Positions 57,270 through 64,000 of a DNA stretch of 64,000 bases are shown one piece after another. Source of the stretch: DATLXU01 sp035575515 (GTDB lineage: Bacteria; Acidobacteriota; Blastocatellia; UBA7656); assembly GCA_035575515.1 (NCBI GenBank), contig DATLXU010000015.1, forward strand, positions 26,108-90,107. The letters are read 5' to 3'. Within the stretch, counting starts at the first letter, position 1; each line of letters begins with the position of its first letter. The notes under the pieces are model-generated. The model saw nothing but the letters and a program-made list of their open reading frames with translations. It did not search any database and was not told where the DNA came from. The translations under genes and the position numbers were made by a program.

Positions 57270-58184
57270 ATGAAAAGAATATTGATTCTCCTGATGACAA
57301 TCATTGCCTGCGCGAGCGTCTCGTTTGCTCAGGCCAGCGGCAATGTCGGTTATTCGCAGTCCGGTGGCAACGCTAAGGCTGAACAGAATGAACGTACCAA
57401 ACGGTTGCTGCCGCAGACGGAATTGCCCCCGACGCAAACGAGCATGTTCGTAGAAGCAAGCGTGTTGATGAACGTCAAAGCAGACGAATTCGTCGCCGTC
57501 TTCGGTCTATCGCAGGAATGCGCGACCGTGCCCGAGTGCAATCAAAAGATGGATGCCACAGTCAACGAATTCACCTCCGCGTTGAAGCGATTGGGGATAA
57601 ACGGCGATGACCTCTATGTTGACTTCGCGGCGCAAAACAAAATTTACGGCTATGAACTCGCCACCAATATTGCTAAAGAGAAATTGGTCGGCTTCGAGTT
57701 GAAGAAAAATGTCGCCGTCCACTATAAAGATAAATCGCTCTTAGACAAGCTCGTGATTGCGGCGGCCCAATCGAGAATCTTTGACCTCATCAAAGTGGAC
57801 TACATTGTCAAAGACACAACCGGCGTGCAGAATCGTATCCTGGAAGAAGCCGCCAAGATCATCAAGCAGAAGGCTGCCAGGTACGAGAATCTTCTTGGCA
57901 TAAAGCTCCAGCAGCCCGGCCAGGTTTATGCGGAAAGGCCAAGCATATACTTTCCAACCGAGATGTATGATTCCTACGCCGCATACGAATCGGAAGACAT
58001 AAGCAGCGATTACTACCGCCAAAGATACACCGTGCAGGGCGCGCGAAAGAGCCGCACCTTCTTCTTCAATGGCTTGAACGCGGATGGGTTCGACTTCGTC
58101 ATCAACCCCGTAATGATCGAGCCTGTCGTGCAGTTCACGCTTTACCTAAAAGTCCGCTACGAGATAGAGCAGCCCAAAAAATAG
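57270..58184 (+). CDS. SIMPL-domain (DUF541-like) secreted protein
   Basis: Secreted or lipid-free periplasmic protein of 304 residues with a signal peptide (about 1-20, ending VSFAQA). The body resembles SIMPL/DUF541 domains: TSMFVEASVLMNVKADEFVA near the start, a helical NEFTSALKRLGINGDDLYVD unit, IVKDTTGVQNRILEEAAKII and a strand-rich end (VVQFTLYLKVRYEIEQ). SIMPL proteins are envelope proteins of uncertain role, some linked to signalling or oxidative stress. The ATG at 57270 follows GGAGC; the ATG at 57258 would add four residues. It stands alone after mpl with a 113-bp gap. Confidence 0.75.
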   Translation: MKRILILLMTIIACASVSFAQASGNVGYSQSGGNAKAEQNERTKRLLPQTELPPTQTSMFVEASVLMNVKADEFVAVFGLSQECATVPECNQKMDATVNEFTSALKRLGINGDDLYVDFAAQNKIYGYELATNIAKEKLVGFELKKNVAVHYKDKSLLDKLVIAAAQSRIFDLIKVDYIVKDTTGVQNRILEEAAKIIKQKAARYENLLGIKLQQPGQVYAERPSIYFPTEMYDSYAAYESEDISSDYYRQRYTVQGARKSRTFFFNGLNADGFDFVINPVMIEPVVQFTLYLKVRYEIEQPKK

Positions 58185-58341
58185 ACGGTCACACCTTGGC
58201 GCTGACAGCTTCTGAGCCGGTCATGATTCAGGCTGTTGAGTTGAGCATCCTGAATAACAGGTTCGGAGTCGCTGTATTCAGTCACGCCGCGCGTTGCCAA
58301 AGATTATTATCTGCGTACCAGTCGAGTGTTATAATCAGGTC

Positions 58342-59031
58342 ATGGAAATGGAAAGCGCAGAGGTACTAGAAGAGCTTCCGATATTTCCACTTGCGACGGT
58401 GCTTTTTCCCGGCGCGATACTGCCTCTGCATATCTTCGAGGATCGCTACAAGGAGATGATGCGTTATGCGATTGACCACAATGGCATCTTCGGTCTGTCG
58501 TATCGCAATGACGCATTTATTGATCGCGAGACGCCACCCGAAATTGGCAGCGTCGGATGCATAGCCAAAATCAGCGCGGTAATGCCGCTTGAAGAAGGCA
58601 AGATGAATCTTATCTCGACAGGTGTGATGCGCTATCGCGTTTTGGAATTCAATCAGAGGCTTCCCTTCCTGATTGCAAGAGTCGAGACTTTCTCAGACGA
58701 CATCGAGCCGATGGATGAACTAAACGAGATGCTCGATGACATAACTGAAATGTGCAAACGTTTTCTCGAAGCGGCCCAGATACTCAACGAAGCCACCGCT
58801 GTTTTGAATCAGGACCTGCCTGAAGACCCCGAAGCGTTTTCGCTGATAATCTCTGCGGCTCTTCCGATTGACAACGAGGCCAAGCAAGCGTTGCTTGAGA
58901 TGACCTCGACAAAACAGCGTCTGACGCGATTGAAGTATTACGTTTCGGTCGCGCTCAACAACTACACCGACCGAATAAAGATTCAAGAACGAGCCAGAGG
59001 CAACGGACACGGCAGAATCAGCAAGAAGTAG
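58342..59031 (+). CDS. LON substrate-binding-domain protein (no protease)
   Basis: Protein of 229 residues consisting of the LON N-terminal substrate-binding domain. It begins LPIFPLATVLFPGAILPLHI and continues FEDRYKEMMRYAI, then IGSVGCIAKISAVMPLEEGK and TGVMRYRVLEF. Helices follow (about 125-215). No AAA+ or Ser-Lys protease region is present, so it cannot be a protease; such stand-alone forms probably bind substrate or serve as adaptors. The ATG at 58342 is preceded only by a short AGGT. A TATAAT string at 58330-58335 lies so close that it cannot be the -10 for this start unless the message is nearly leaderless. Confidence 0.9.
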   Translation: MEMESAEVLEELPIFPLATVLFPGAILPLHIFEDRYKEMMRYAIDHNGIFGLSYRNDAFIDRETPPEIGSVGCIAKISAVMPLEEGKMNLISTGVMRYRVLEFNQRLPFLIARVETFSDDIEPMDELNEMLDDITEMCKRFLEAAQILNEATAVLNQDLPEDPEAFSLIISAALPIDNEAKQALLEMTSTKQRLTRLKYYVSVALNNYTDRIKIQERARGNGHGRISKK

Positions 59032-59082
59032 AAGATAATCATTGCGCCTTCTAGCGCACCGAAATCATTAGCCAGTCATATT

Positions 59083-60138
59083 TCACTGCCTCTTGATGTG
59101 CCGCCTTATCGCTTCGCCCGCTTCCGTCGTTGAAAGCGAGCCGCCGATGTCTTGCGTAGTTTCATTCGCACGAACCGATTCTTCTACGGCGCGCTCAATT
59201 CCCTTCGCGGCTTCAGTGAATCCTAAATAATCGAGCATCATCGCGGCGGTCAATATCGCAGCTATCGGATTGGAGATATTTTTGCCTGCAAATTGTGGCG
59301 CGCTCCCATGAACAGGCTCAAAGAGCGAAACTTGTCCGGGATTGATGTTTCCCGATGCGGCCATCCCAAGCCCGCCCTGAAGCGCCGCGCCTAAATCGGT
59401 GATAATGTCGCCAAACAGATTATTCGTCACAATCACATCGAAGCGCGCAGGGTCCAACACCATCCACATCGCAAGCACGTCAACATAGAGATGATTCGCT
59501 TCAATCTCTGAATAAGGCGCGGCTACTTCTTTGAACACACGATGCCACAGGTCGTGGCCATAGGTCAGCACGTTCGATTTATCAGTCATCGTCACGCGCT
59601 TGCGATTGTGCTTGCGGGCGTATTCGAAAGCCGCTGTGATTATTCGCTCGACTCCCTTGCGCGTGTTGACTTCTTCCTGAACGGCTATCTCATCGGCGGT
59701 TCCCTTCTTGAAGTTGCCGCCCATAAAGACATACATCCCTTCGGTGTTCTCGCGGAACACGACGAAGTCAACATCTTCTGGCTTGCGGTCTTTGAGCGGG
59801 CAAAGCCGCGAATCAATCAGCTTTATGGGGCGCAGGTTGATGTAGAGATCAAGCCCCATTCTCAAGCCGAGCAGTATGTCTGCCGCGTGCTTGTTATCCT
59901 TCACGCGCGGGTCGCCGAATGCGCCGGTCAGTATCGCGTCGTATTCCGAACGAAGCATATCAAGCGCGCCTTCAGGAAGCGTCACGCCTGTCGCAAGATA
60001 CTTCTCCGCGCCCCAATCGAAACCGGTGAGCGACAAATCGAACGCGTAAACTTCTCGCGCAAGCTCTATCGTGCGCACAGCCTCGCTTATCACCTCCGGT
60101 CCGATGCCGTCGCCGGGAACGACTGCAACACGCTTCAA
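59083..60138 (-). CDS. Isopropylmalate/isocitrate/tartrate dehydrogenase-family enzyme
   Basis: NAD(P)-dependent beta-decarboxylating dehydrogenase of 351 residues. Landmarks are VAVVPGDGIGPEV at the start, the substrate arginines in LRMGLDLYINLRP near 95-105 and FRENTEGMYVFMGG near 125, the lysine in TMTDKSNVLTYG near 185 and the metal aspartates in DVLAMWMVLDP and NNLFGDIITDLGA near 215-245. NAD-site residues near 285 read EPVHGSAPQFAGK. It may be LeuB (3-isopropylmalate dehydrogenase), but the RENTEG loop is shared with isocitrate and tartrate types, so the substrate is uncertain. No other leu genes are near. It lies 12 bp after the M28 peptidase gene on the same strand. Confidence 0.9.
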   Translation of the reverse strand: MKRVAVVPGDGIGPEVISEAVRTIELAREVYAFDLSLTGFDWGAEKYLATGVTLPEGALDMLRSEYDAILTGAFGDPRVKDNKHAADILLGLRMGLDLYINLRPIKLIDSRLCPLKDRKPEDVDFVVFRENTEGMYVFMGGNFKKGTADEIAVQEEVNTRKGVERIITAAFEYARKHNRKRVTMTDKSNVLTYGHDLWHRVFKEVAAPYSEIEANHLYVDVLAMWMVLDPARFDVIVTNNLFGDIITDLGAALQGGLGMAASGNINPGQVSLFEPVHGSAPQFAGKNISNPIAAILTAAMMLDYLGFTEAAKGIERAVEESVRANETTQDIGGSLSTTEAGEAIRRHIKRQ

Positions 60139-60150
60139 GGTTATCTCCTT

Positions 60151-61164
60151 CTATTCGATTTTGCTTTTTGTTGACGACGCGACCGGATGATTCAGACGAT
60201 TGAAGAGTAGAGGCAGCGAGCGAATTACAACATCGCCCACAGCCTTTATACTCTCGCCGCTTACCTTGTCGAGCGTGTCGAGGCTCGTGTGCCAGTAAGT
60301 ATGCTGCGGCCCATAGTCGAAATCGATCAGGTCAGCGACGGGAATGCCTGCATCGCGGAACGGGATGTGATCGTCAGAAATGTATTGCTCCGAATCGAGA
60401 AACTGTTTCTGATAGCCGATGCTGTGAGCCGTCGTCCACAGCAGGTCTATCAACCACCCGGTTGATTCGGCTTCGCGCTTGATGTTGAGATCTTTGTCGC
60501 CAATCATATCGTACAGCAACATCGCTTTGACGCGACCGAGCGAGCCGTCCGCTTTCATTTTCGACACAAGATGGCGACTGCCGTATGTATTGTCCTTCCC
60601 GTTCATCGCGCCCCAGTCAATTACAGCCTCTTCGCCATCGAACAACACGAACCAGAGAGTGTATTCAGGCTTCGTCTTCGACAAGACGCGAGCAGTTTCA
60701 AGGACGGCAGCCGTGCTCGATCCGCCGTCATTTGCGCCGACAAAATCTTTAGGCTCGCGCTTCGTGTCGTAGTGGCCAGTGATTAAAACTATGTCAGGTT
60801 TCTGACCCGCAAGCTCGCCGATGATGTTCTTCATTGGAATCTGGCCGCGCGGAGTTGTTGCCATGAAATCGTCTTCGATCACCTTCAGGCCATAGCTTTT
60901 CAGCTCTGAAATCAGGTACTGCTGCGCTTTCTTTATCGCTTCAGAGCCGGAAGGGTGAGGCCCTAGCTCGACCATCTTCTTGACGTGCTCGTATGCGCGC
61001 GAAGCATCGAAATCGGTTATCTTTGCTGGCTTCGCGCTTTGCTTCGCGCGTCGAGATGTGGAATCGGCTGCGGCGGAAGAAGTTTGAAAAACGCTGCTTG
61101 ATGTGAAAAGTGAGAGTGCAAGCGCGGGAGCTACCACGCTTCTTAGCAGAAATCGAAATGACAT
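60151..61164 (-). CDS. Secreted M28-family zinc peptidase
   Basis: Secreted or periplasmic aminopeptidase, or glutaminyl-cyclase-like enzyme, of 337 residues. It has a signal peptide (about 5-33) and the M28 di-zinc ligands in order: VLITGHYDTKR (His, Asp) near 130, GANDGGSSTA (Asp) near 145, LFDGEEA (Glu pair) near 180, LLYDMIGD (Asp) near 222 and YWHTSLDT (His) near 302. The motif order and the WGAMNGKDNTYGSRH segment resemble glutaminyl-peptide cyclotransferases as much as aminopeptidases. It precedes the isopropylmalate-dehydrogenase-family gene by 12 bp; the two have no obvious shared role. Confidence 0.92.
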   Translation of the reverse strand: MSFRFLLRSVVAPALALSLFTSSSVFQTSSAAADSTSRRAKQSAKPAKITDFDASRAYEHVKKMVELGPHPSGSEAIKKAQQYLISELKSYGLKVIEDDFMATTPRGQIPMKNIIGELAGQKPDIVLITGHYDTKREPKDFVGANDGGSSTAAVLETARVLSKTKPEYTLWFVLFDGEEAVIDWGAMNGKDNTYGSRHLVSKMKADGSLGRVKAMLLYDMIGDKDLNIKREAESTGWLIDLLWTTAHSIGYQKQFLDSEQYISDDHIPFRDAGIPVADLIDFDYGPQHTYWHTSLDTLDKVSGESIKAVGDVVIRSLPLLFNRLNHPVASSTKSKIE

Positions 61165-61204
61165 CTCATGCTCTCCGGTGTGGCGACTGCGCGGGGCGCA
61201 AAGT

Positions 61205-61543
61205 TCAAATAAATTTCAATTGAGAAATGGTCTTCGGCAATTTATCGTCATGGCCAGAAGCGGCGCTCGCGTGCATTCCCGCCATCCGTCGCTCGTTTGC
61301 CAATTGATCGAGCGTCACGCGCTCGGTCTTGAAATATGTCACGTCTCTCAGATTGATGACGGTTATGTCCGTGCACTCGCTCGGATTCTGGCACGAGAAA
61401 GAGCTGATAACGGCGTAACGAGTATCAGGCGTCATGGCCCGCGCTTCAATAGGGTCCTGTAGGATGTGCTGAATCATCTCGCCGTTGCTGAAGCGGACGA
61501 CGAGCTTGAAAAGCGGATCACGAAGTTGCAAACTCTCGCTCAT
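61205..61543 (-). CDS. Conserved-looking small protein of unknown function
   Basis: Cytoplasmic protein of 112 residues, family not recognised. The N-terminal 75 residues look like a small beta-barrel or SH3-like fold: LFKLVVRFSNGEMIQHILQD, then RYAVISSFSC and TDITVINLRDVTYFKTERVT. The rest is polar. GGAGG lies before the ATG and composition matches its neighbours. It sits 40 bp upstream of the M28 peptidase gene on the same strand and might be co-transcribed. The FSNG and INLRDV patterns resemble small domains that bind nucleotides or other proteins, but I would not assign a role. Confidence 0.7.
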   Translation of the reverse strand: MSESLQLRDPLFKLVVRFSNGEMIQHILQDPIEARAMTPDTRYAVISSFSCQNPSECTDITVINLRDVTYFKTERVTLDQLANERRMAGMHASAASGHDDKLPKTISQLKFI

Positions 61544-61618
61544 AAAACCTCCACGATGGCTTGATGGATGAAGCCAAATCAGAGTGTTGTCAAGTTTTTC
61601 AAGTCTGATTGCTCACGA

Positions 61619-61837
61619 TTATGCTTGCGATTCTTTGCCGCTCAAAGCGTCGGCGACTTTATCAGCGGCCCTTGATGCGGCAGTCATTACGGTGTCAATC
61701 GCGTCGCCAAACATATCAAGCTCGATTCTTATCAGCGTCGAGATTTTCTTCTCAAAAGGAAGGGCCGCAAACGCATCTCTGATCGAACGCGACGAATCAT
61801 CCGAGCGCGCGCCCTCATTGCTGTAATCACTCGTCAT
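61619..61837 (-). CDS. Small helical protein of unknown function
   Basis: Protein of 72 residues with no signal peptide. After a charged N-terminus rich in Ser, Asp and Arg it forms one or two amphipathic helices (AFAALPFEKKISTLIRIELD, then MFGDAIDTVMTAASRAADKV). Family not recognised. GGGAGG precedes the ATG, which supports it as a real gene. It lies 75 bp upstream of the 112-residue gene and may share its transcript. A decayed insertion sequence begins about 240 bp beyond its start. Confidence 0.65.
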   Translation of the reverse strand: MTSDYSNEGARSDDSSRSIRDAFAALPFEKKISTLIRIELDMFGDAIDTVMTAASRAADKVADALSGKESQA

Positions 61838-62076
61838 GTTGATTTACCTCCCGTCGGAGCTGCCGCGCTAAGGCCGCGCGCGAAGCTCTGAATTGAGGCT
61901 ACATCAACTCACTCATCTATGCAACTGATGGTCTGTTGCTGTGTGGGCTGCTAAAGAAGCGTAACAGATTATGTGCAGTGGCTGGCGATCTACGTTGGCC
62001 AGTCGCGCAGCGGATAGGAGATGGATTACCGGCTCAGCTCTGACTGCAAGCTTTGCCAATCGTTAACGAGTCTACT

Positions 62077-63014
62077 ATAGCGGTTTGCAATTGAATGAAA
62101 CCCGGTAGCCGCAATGAGCAAACCAGGCTGGGCAATCCGATTCGGTTACAACCCGCAAAGCCGCAGCCAATGCTTTATCCAACTCCTCCCGCGTCCTCGC
62201 CTTCGCCGCTCGCCGCAATCGCCTTCACTTTAGACCACATCAACGCTATCGGCGAATAATCTGGCGAATACGACGCGCGTCCATATCACCTTTGCTGCTG
62301 CACTCTCGCGCCCTCTCCTCTATGCGGCTCGCCTTCGAAGCCGCCAAGTTGTCTAGCACGACACGGTCGCCCGCTTTGATCGTTGGCCTCAACATACACT
62401 CTACATATGCGTTGAATACATCCGTGCCTACGCACCCTCGATAGCCATACAGGCTGCTGATTATCGAAGTCCGCTTCCCGTAATTGCGCCGCCACCCGTT
62501 CTATGACCCTCTCTCTCTGCGTGGCGCCCTCCCGTAGAGCCTCGTCAGCGCCAGATTTATCCCCGCCTCGTCAATGAAGTGAAGGCGAGCCGGGTCAATC
62601 CCCTTCACCCGCCGCCTCTACCAAGCCCTCTTGTAGCTGTTTCGCTCCGATGAGGCTAACCCTTTTTTTGCGAGGCAAGCCAAGCCTGTCGAAAGCCCGC
62701 GAGATAGTAGAGAGATTGACAGCAGCCCGACTCGCGCTCACTGAGCAGTTGCTGTAGTTCGGCAAAAGTGATGTCGCTTTGCCGGCAAACTAAGGTCTTC
62801 AGCAGTTGCAACTGCTTAGGCGCTAAAGAAGGAGGCCCGCCCTCCACCCTGCGGAAGCGAAGCGAGGTCAGAGGTCTGACGCCAGCGGTCGCAGCATCTT
62901 CTTGACGAAGAAGGCGCTTACTTTGAACTGGTTTGCCACTTCAGCGATAGAGCGGGCTGCCTGCTCCACAAGCGAGACTACTCGCTTTCGCAAATCTAAC
63001 GAATAAGCTTGCAT
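62077..63014 (-). pseudogene. Decayed IS630-family transposase
   Basis: Reading from ATG 63014, the first part (MQAYSLDLRKRVVSLVEQAA, then a helix-turn-helix) ends at a TGA. A shifted frame continues with PPSLAPKQLQLLKTLVCRQS and ITFAELQQLL, and later frames carry LHFIDEAGINLALTRLYG, RVVLDNLAASKA and YSPDYSPIALMWSKVK. A final frame ends in WFAHCGYRVSF and stops within the terminal repeat. The span equals a normal 310-residue transposase. At least three frameshifts are needed, and the third catalytic residue (the Glu in PIE) is Ala, so it is dead even if translated. The first two catalytic aspartates, in FIDE and LDNL, are still encoded. Confidence 0.85.
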
Positions 63015-63064
63015 TGCTACACCTTATCCTTGTTGCTGGTTTCACGCAATTGCAAACCGCTATA
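62078..63064. mobile_element. IS630-family insertion sequence, inactivated
   Basis: The ends are inverted repeats. The left end is TAGCGGTTTGCAATTG followed by AATGAAAC; the reverse of the right end is TAGCGGTTTGCAATTG followed by CGTGAAAC, differing at two of 24 positions. Each end is flanked by TA (62078-62079 and 63063-63064), the target duplicated by this family. The single gene inside is broken, so the copy cannot move by itself, but the intact ends could still respond to an active transposase elsewhere. Confidence 0.88.
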
Positions 63065-63126
63065 GATACTCCCTACAACTGAAACACAAAAGCCTGAGAC
63101 GAACCGGATTCAAAGCCGCACGCGCA

Positions 63127-63561
63127 TCAAGATTGCTCGCTCACGGCAGGCTCGTCGGTTATCAGCATGGCGCGGCCCTTCGGCTCGATGCGCCCGCGCA
63201 AGACGTTTTTAAGCCGCTTCGGCAGGAAGTATTCGGCAACAGTCGAGATGCTCTCGACCAGTTGTTTGATGTCGCGGCTGCCATCCCAGTGCTCCATCAC
63301 GACGTGGCGGTCTGCGCGATTCAGCAGGCGCATAATCGCAATGGCCATAAGATAGGAGTCGTCCACCTGCCCGATGAATGGGATGAAATCCGGTATGACG
63401 TCGAGGGGAACGATGACATACATAATTATCCCTGCGAGTATCGCCTTGTCGGCTTGCGAGACGCGCGGGTCTCTGAGCAGGTCAACCAGTAGTTTTATAA
63501 GGTTTGGGATAAATAGGAGCAACTCGCGCATGGTTGATGTGAGCTTACGCTTTTTGGTCAT
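63127..63561 (-). CDS. YkvA/DUF1232-family membrane protein
   Basis: Protein of 144 residues with the DUF1232 signature VIVPLDVIPDFIPFIGQVDD near 48-67 within a hydrophobic region (about 40-85). The N-terminal segment LLLFIPNLIKLLVDLLRDPR is amphipathic and may lie on the membrane. The function of this widespread family is unknown. GAGGAG precedes the ATG. It sits between the dead IS630 element and the broken IS66-type gene, so it is an island of normal sequence in a mobile-element-rich patch. Confidence 0.88.
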   Translation of the reverse strand: MTKKRKLTSTMRELLLFIPNLIKLLVDLLRDPRVSQADKAILAGIIMYVIVPLDVIPDFIPFIGQVDDSYLMAIAIMRLLNRADRHVVMEHWDGSRDIKQLVESISTVAEYFLPKRLKNVLRGRIEPKGRAMLITDEPAVSEQS

Positions 63562-63624
63562 CCAATCTCCTCAGGCCGTTGATGTCCGCGTGTATTCTAA
63601 GAAGTACGCTTGGCTCAGTCAATT

Positions 63625-64000
63625 TCAAATTGAGAGGATTCGTAATCGGTCAGTTACCGGGTCAATATCTATTACAGAACGATTGCGATAGCCTTTTGAA
63701 AGCAAAGCCACTCTACAGGTTGAAGAAATTGAATCGGTAGAAAACTCTCTGACCTCATCAACTTCTTCTAATGGGTGTTTCTTCCTGCCGCTGCCTTTAT
63801 GGCCCGGTTTTGCTCCTCCGCCCTTAGCAGAGGTCTCATCTTTTGAATCGGCTTTAACAGGAGTTTAGACGAGGGAGTGGAGGAGCCAAAAAAGCCGGCT
63901 TTATCTTTTCGTTTCTGTTTGGATAACTGCACGCGAAGAGATTGAATTTCAGCTTTCAAACGATCAATCTCACGCCGCTTATCAAGACAGGCTTGGCAGG
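63625..64000 (-). pseudogene. IS66-type transposase remnant, cut by the window edge
   Basis: Entering from the right edge, the minus strand reads CQACLDKRREIDRLKAEIQS, then LSKQKRKDKAGFFGSSTPSS and LLLKP, the zinc-finger and coiled N-terminal part of IS66/TnpC-like transposases. Near 63845 the frame shifts and the protein sequence continues as KDETSAKGGGAKPGHKGSGR, then KKHPLEEVDEV. It ends in unrelated residues at a TGA at 63625-63627, so the DDE catalytic part is absent here. One frameshift plus a truncated end make it a pseudogene. The true start lies beyond the window. Confidence 0.75.

Noticed and set aside
58330..58335. TATAAT as the -10 of the LON-domain gene.
   Set aside because: It is only 6 bp from the ATG and has no convincing -35; at best it would give a leaderless message.
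58342..59031. Lon protease.
   Set aside because: Only the substrate-binding domain is present; the AAA+ and catalytic Ser-Lys regions are absent.
1..64000. CRISPR array, prophage or toxin-antitoxin pair.
   Set aside because: No regularly spaced identical repeats, no cas or phage structural genes, and no paired small genes with toxin motifs were found.

Overview
The window looks like chromosomal DNA of a Gram-negative, soil-type member of the Acidobacteriota, most likely class Blastocatellia. This is inference from gene content: three tandem LolA-like secreted paralogs of a type abundant in that phylum, secreted proteins ending in IPT/TIG-like modules, a DUF2723 glycosyltransferase, a zinc-ribbon Ser/Thr kinase, a lone Mpl ligase and a glycine-zipper/peptidoglycan-binding envelope protein. 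No rRNA or conserved ribosomal operon is present to settle it. There is one tRNA-Val, no CRISPR array and no prophage.

Layout. 1-2.6 kb: an LLM-class oxidoreductase, an RNase H with extra domains and a lone receiver protein. 3.1-21.4 kb (minus strand): one long exopolysaccharide operon. Read in its own direction it encodes a TPR protein, a first O-antigen-ligase-type protein, a Wza-type exporter, a Wzc-type tyrosine autokinase, a MurJ-type flippase, two GT4 enzymes, a second O-antigen-ligase-type protein, a GT4 enzyme, an asparagine synthetase, a GT4 enzyme, a WecA-type initiating transferase with a fused soluble domain, and a FecR-domain protein, ending at a good intrinsic terminator. 21.9-30.5 kb (plus strand): a likely oxygen-responsive regulon. 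A Crp/Fnr regulator with FNR-like cysteines and a CRP-like recognition helix sits beside an ankyrin protein, pyruvate:ferredoxin oxidoreductase, a DHOD-like protein, a CBS gene broken by a stop codon, and three uncharacterised small proteins, two of them cysteine-rich. Three copies of a two-site operator (TGTGA-N6-TCACA followed 22 bp later by a second site) precede this block's three transcription units, each with a -10-like box where a CRP-activated promoter would have it. Between the first copy and the regulator lies about 200 nt with strong nested helices, a candidate structured RNA.

30.6-46.1 kb: signalling and envelope genes. These are a Ser/Thr kinase, an NtrC-type regulator coupled to a PAS-HisKA protein without an ATPase domain, a peptidoglycan-binding protein, a receiver protein, the three paralogs, the DUF2723 protein, an XdhC-domain protein, and a second NtrC-type regulator with its full histidine kinase. 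46.1-58.2 kb: secreted proteins (PPC-domain protein, glycine-zipper protein, matrixin protease, BNR-repeat protein, SIMPL protein, two tiny basic secreted proteins), tRNA-Val, a STAS protein, HU with a clear sigma-70 promoter, an alcohol dehydrogenase-like enzyme and Mpl. 58.3-64 kb: a LON-domain protein, an isopropylmalate-dehydrogenase-family enzyme, an M28 peptidase, two small unknowns, a decayed IS630-type element with intact ends, a YkvA protein, and a broken IS66-type transposase running off the right edge.

The most interesting signal is the tandem-operator regulon at 21.9-30.5 kb: an Fnr-like sensor apparently reading a CRP-type site and controlling an oxygen-labile enzyme, a possible leader or small RNA, and the small-protein trio.
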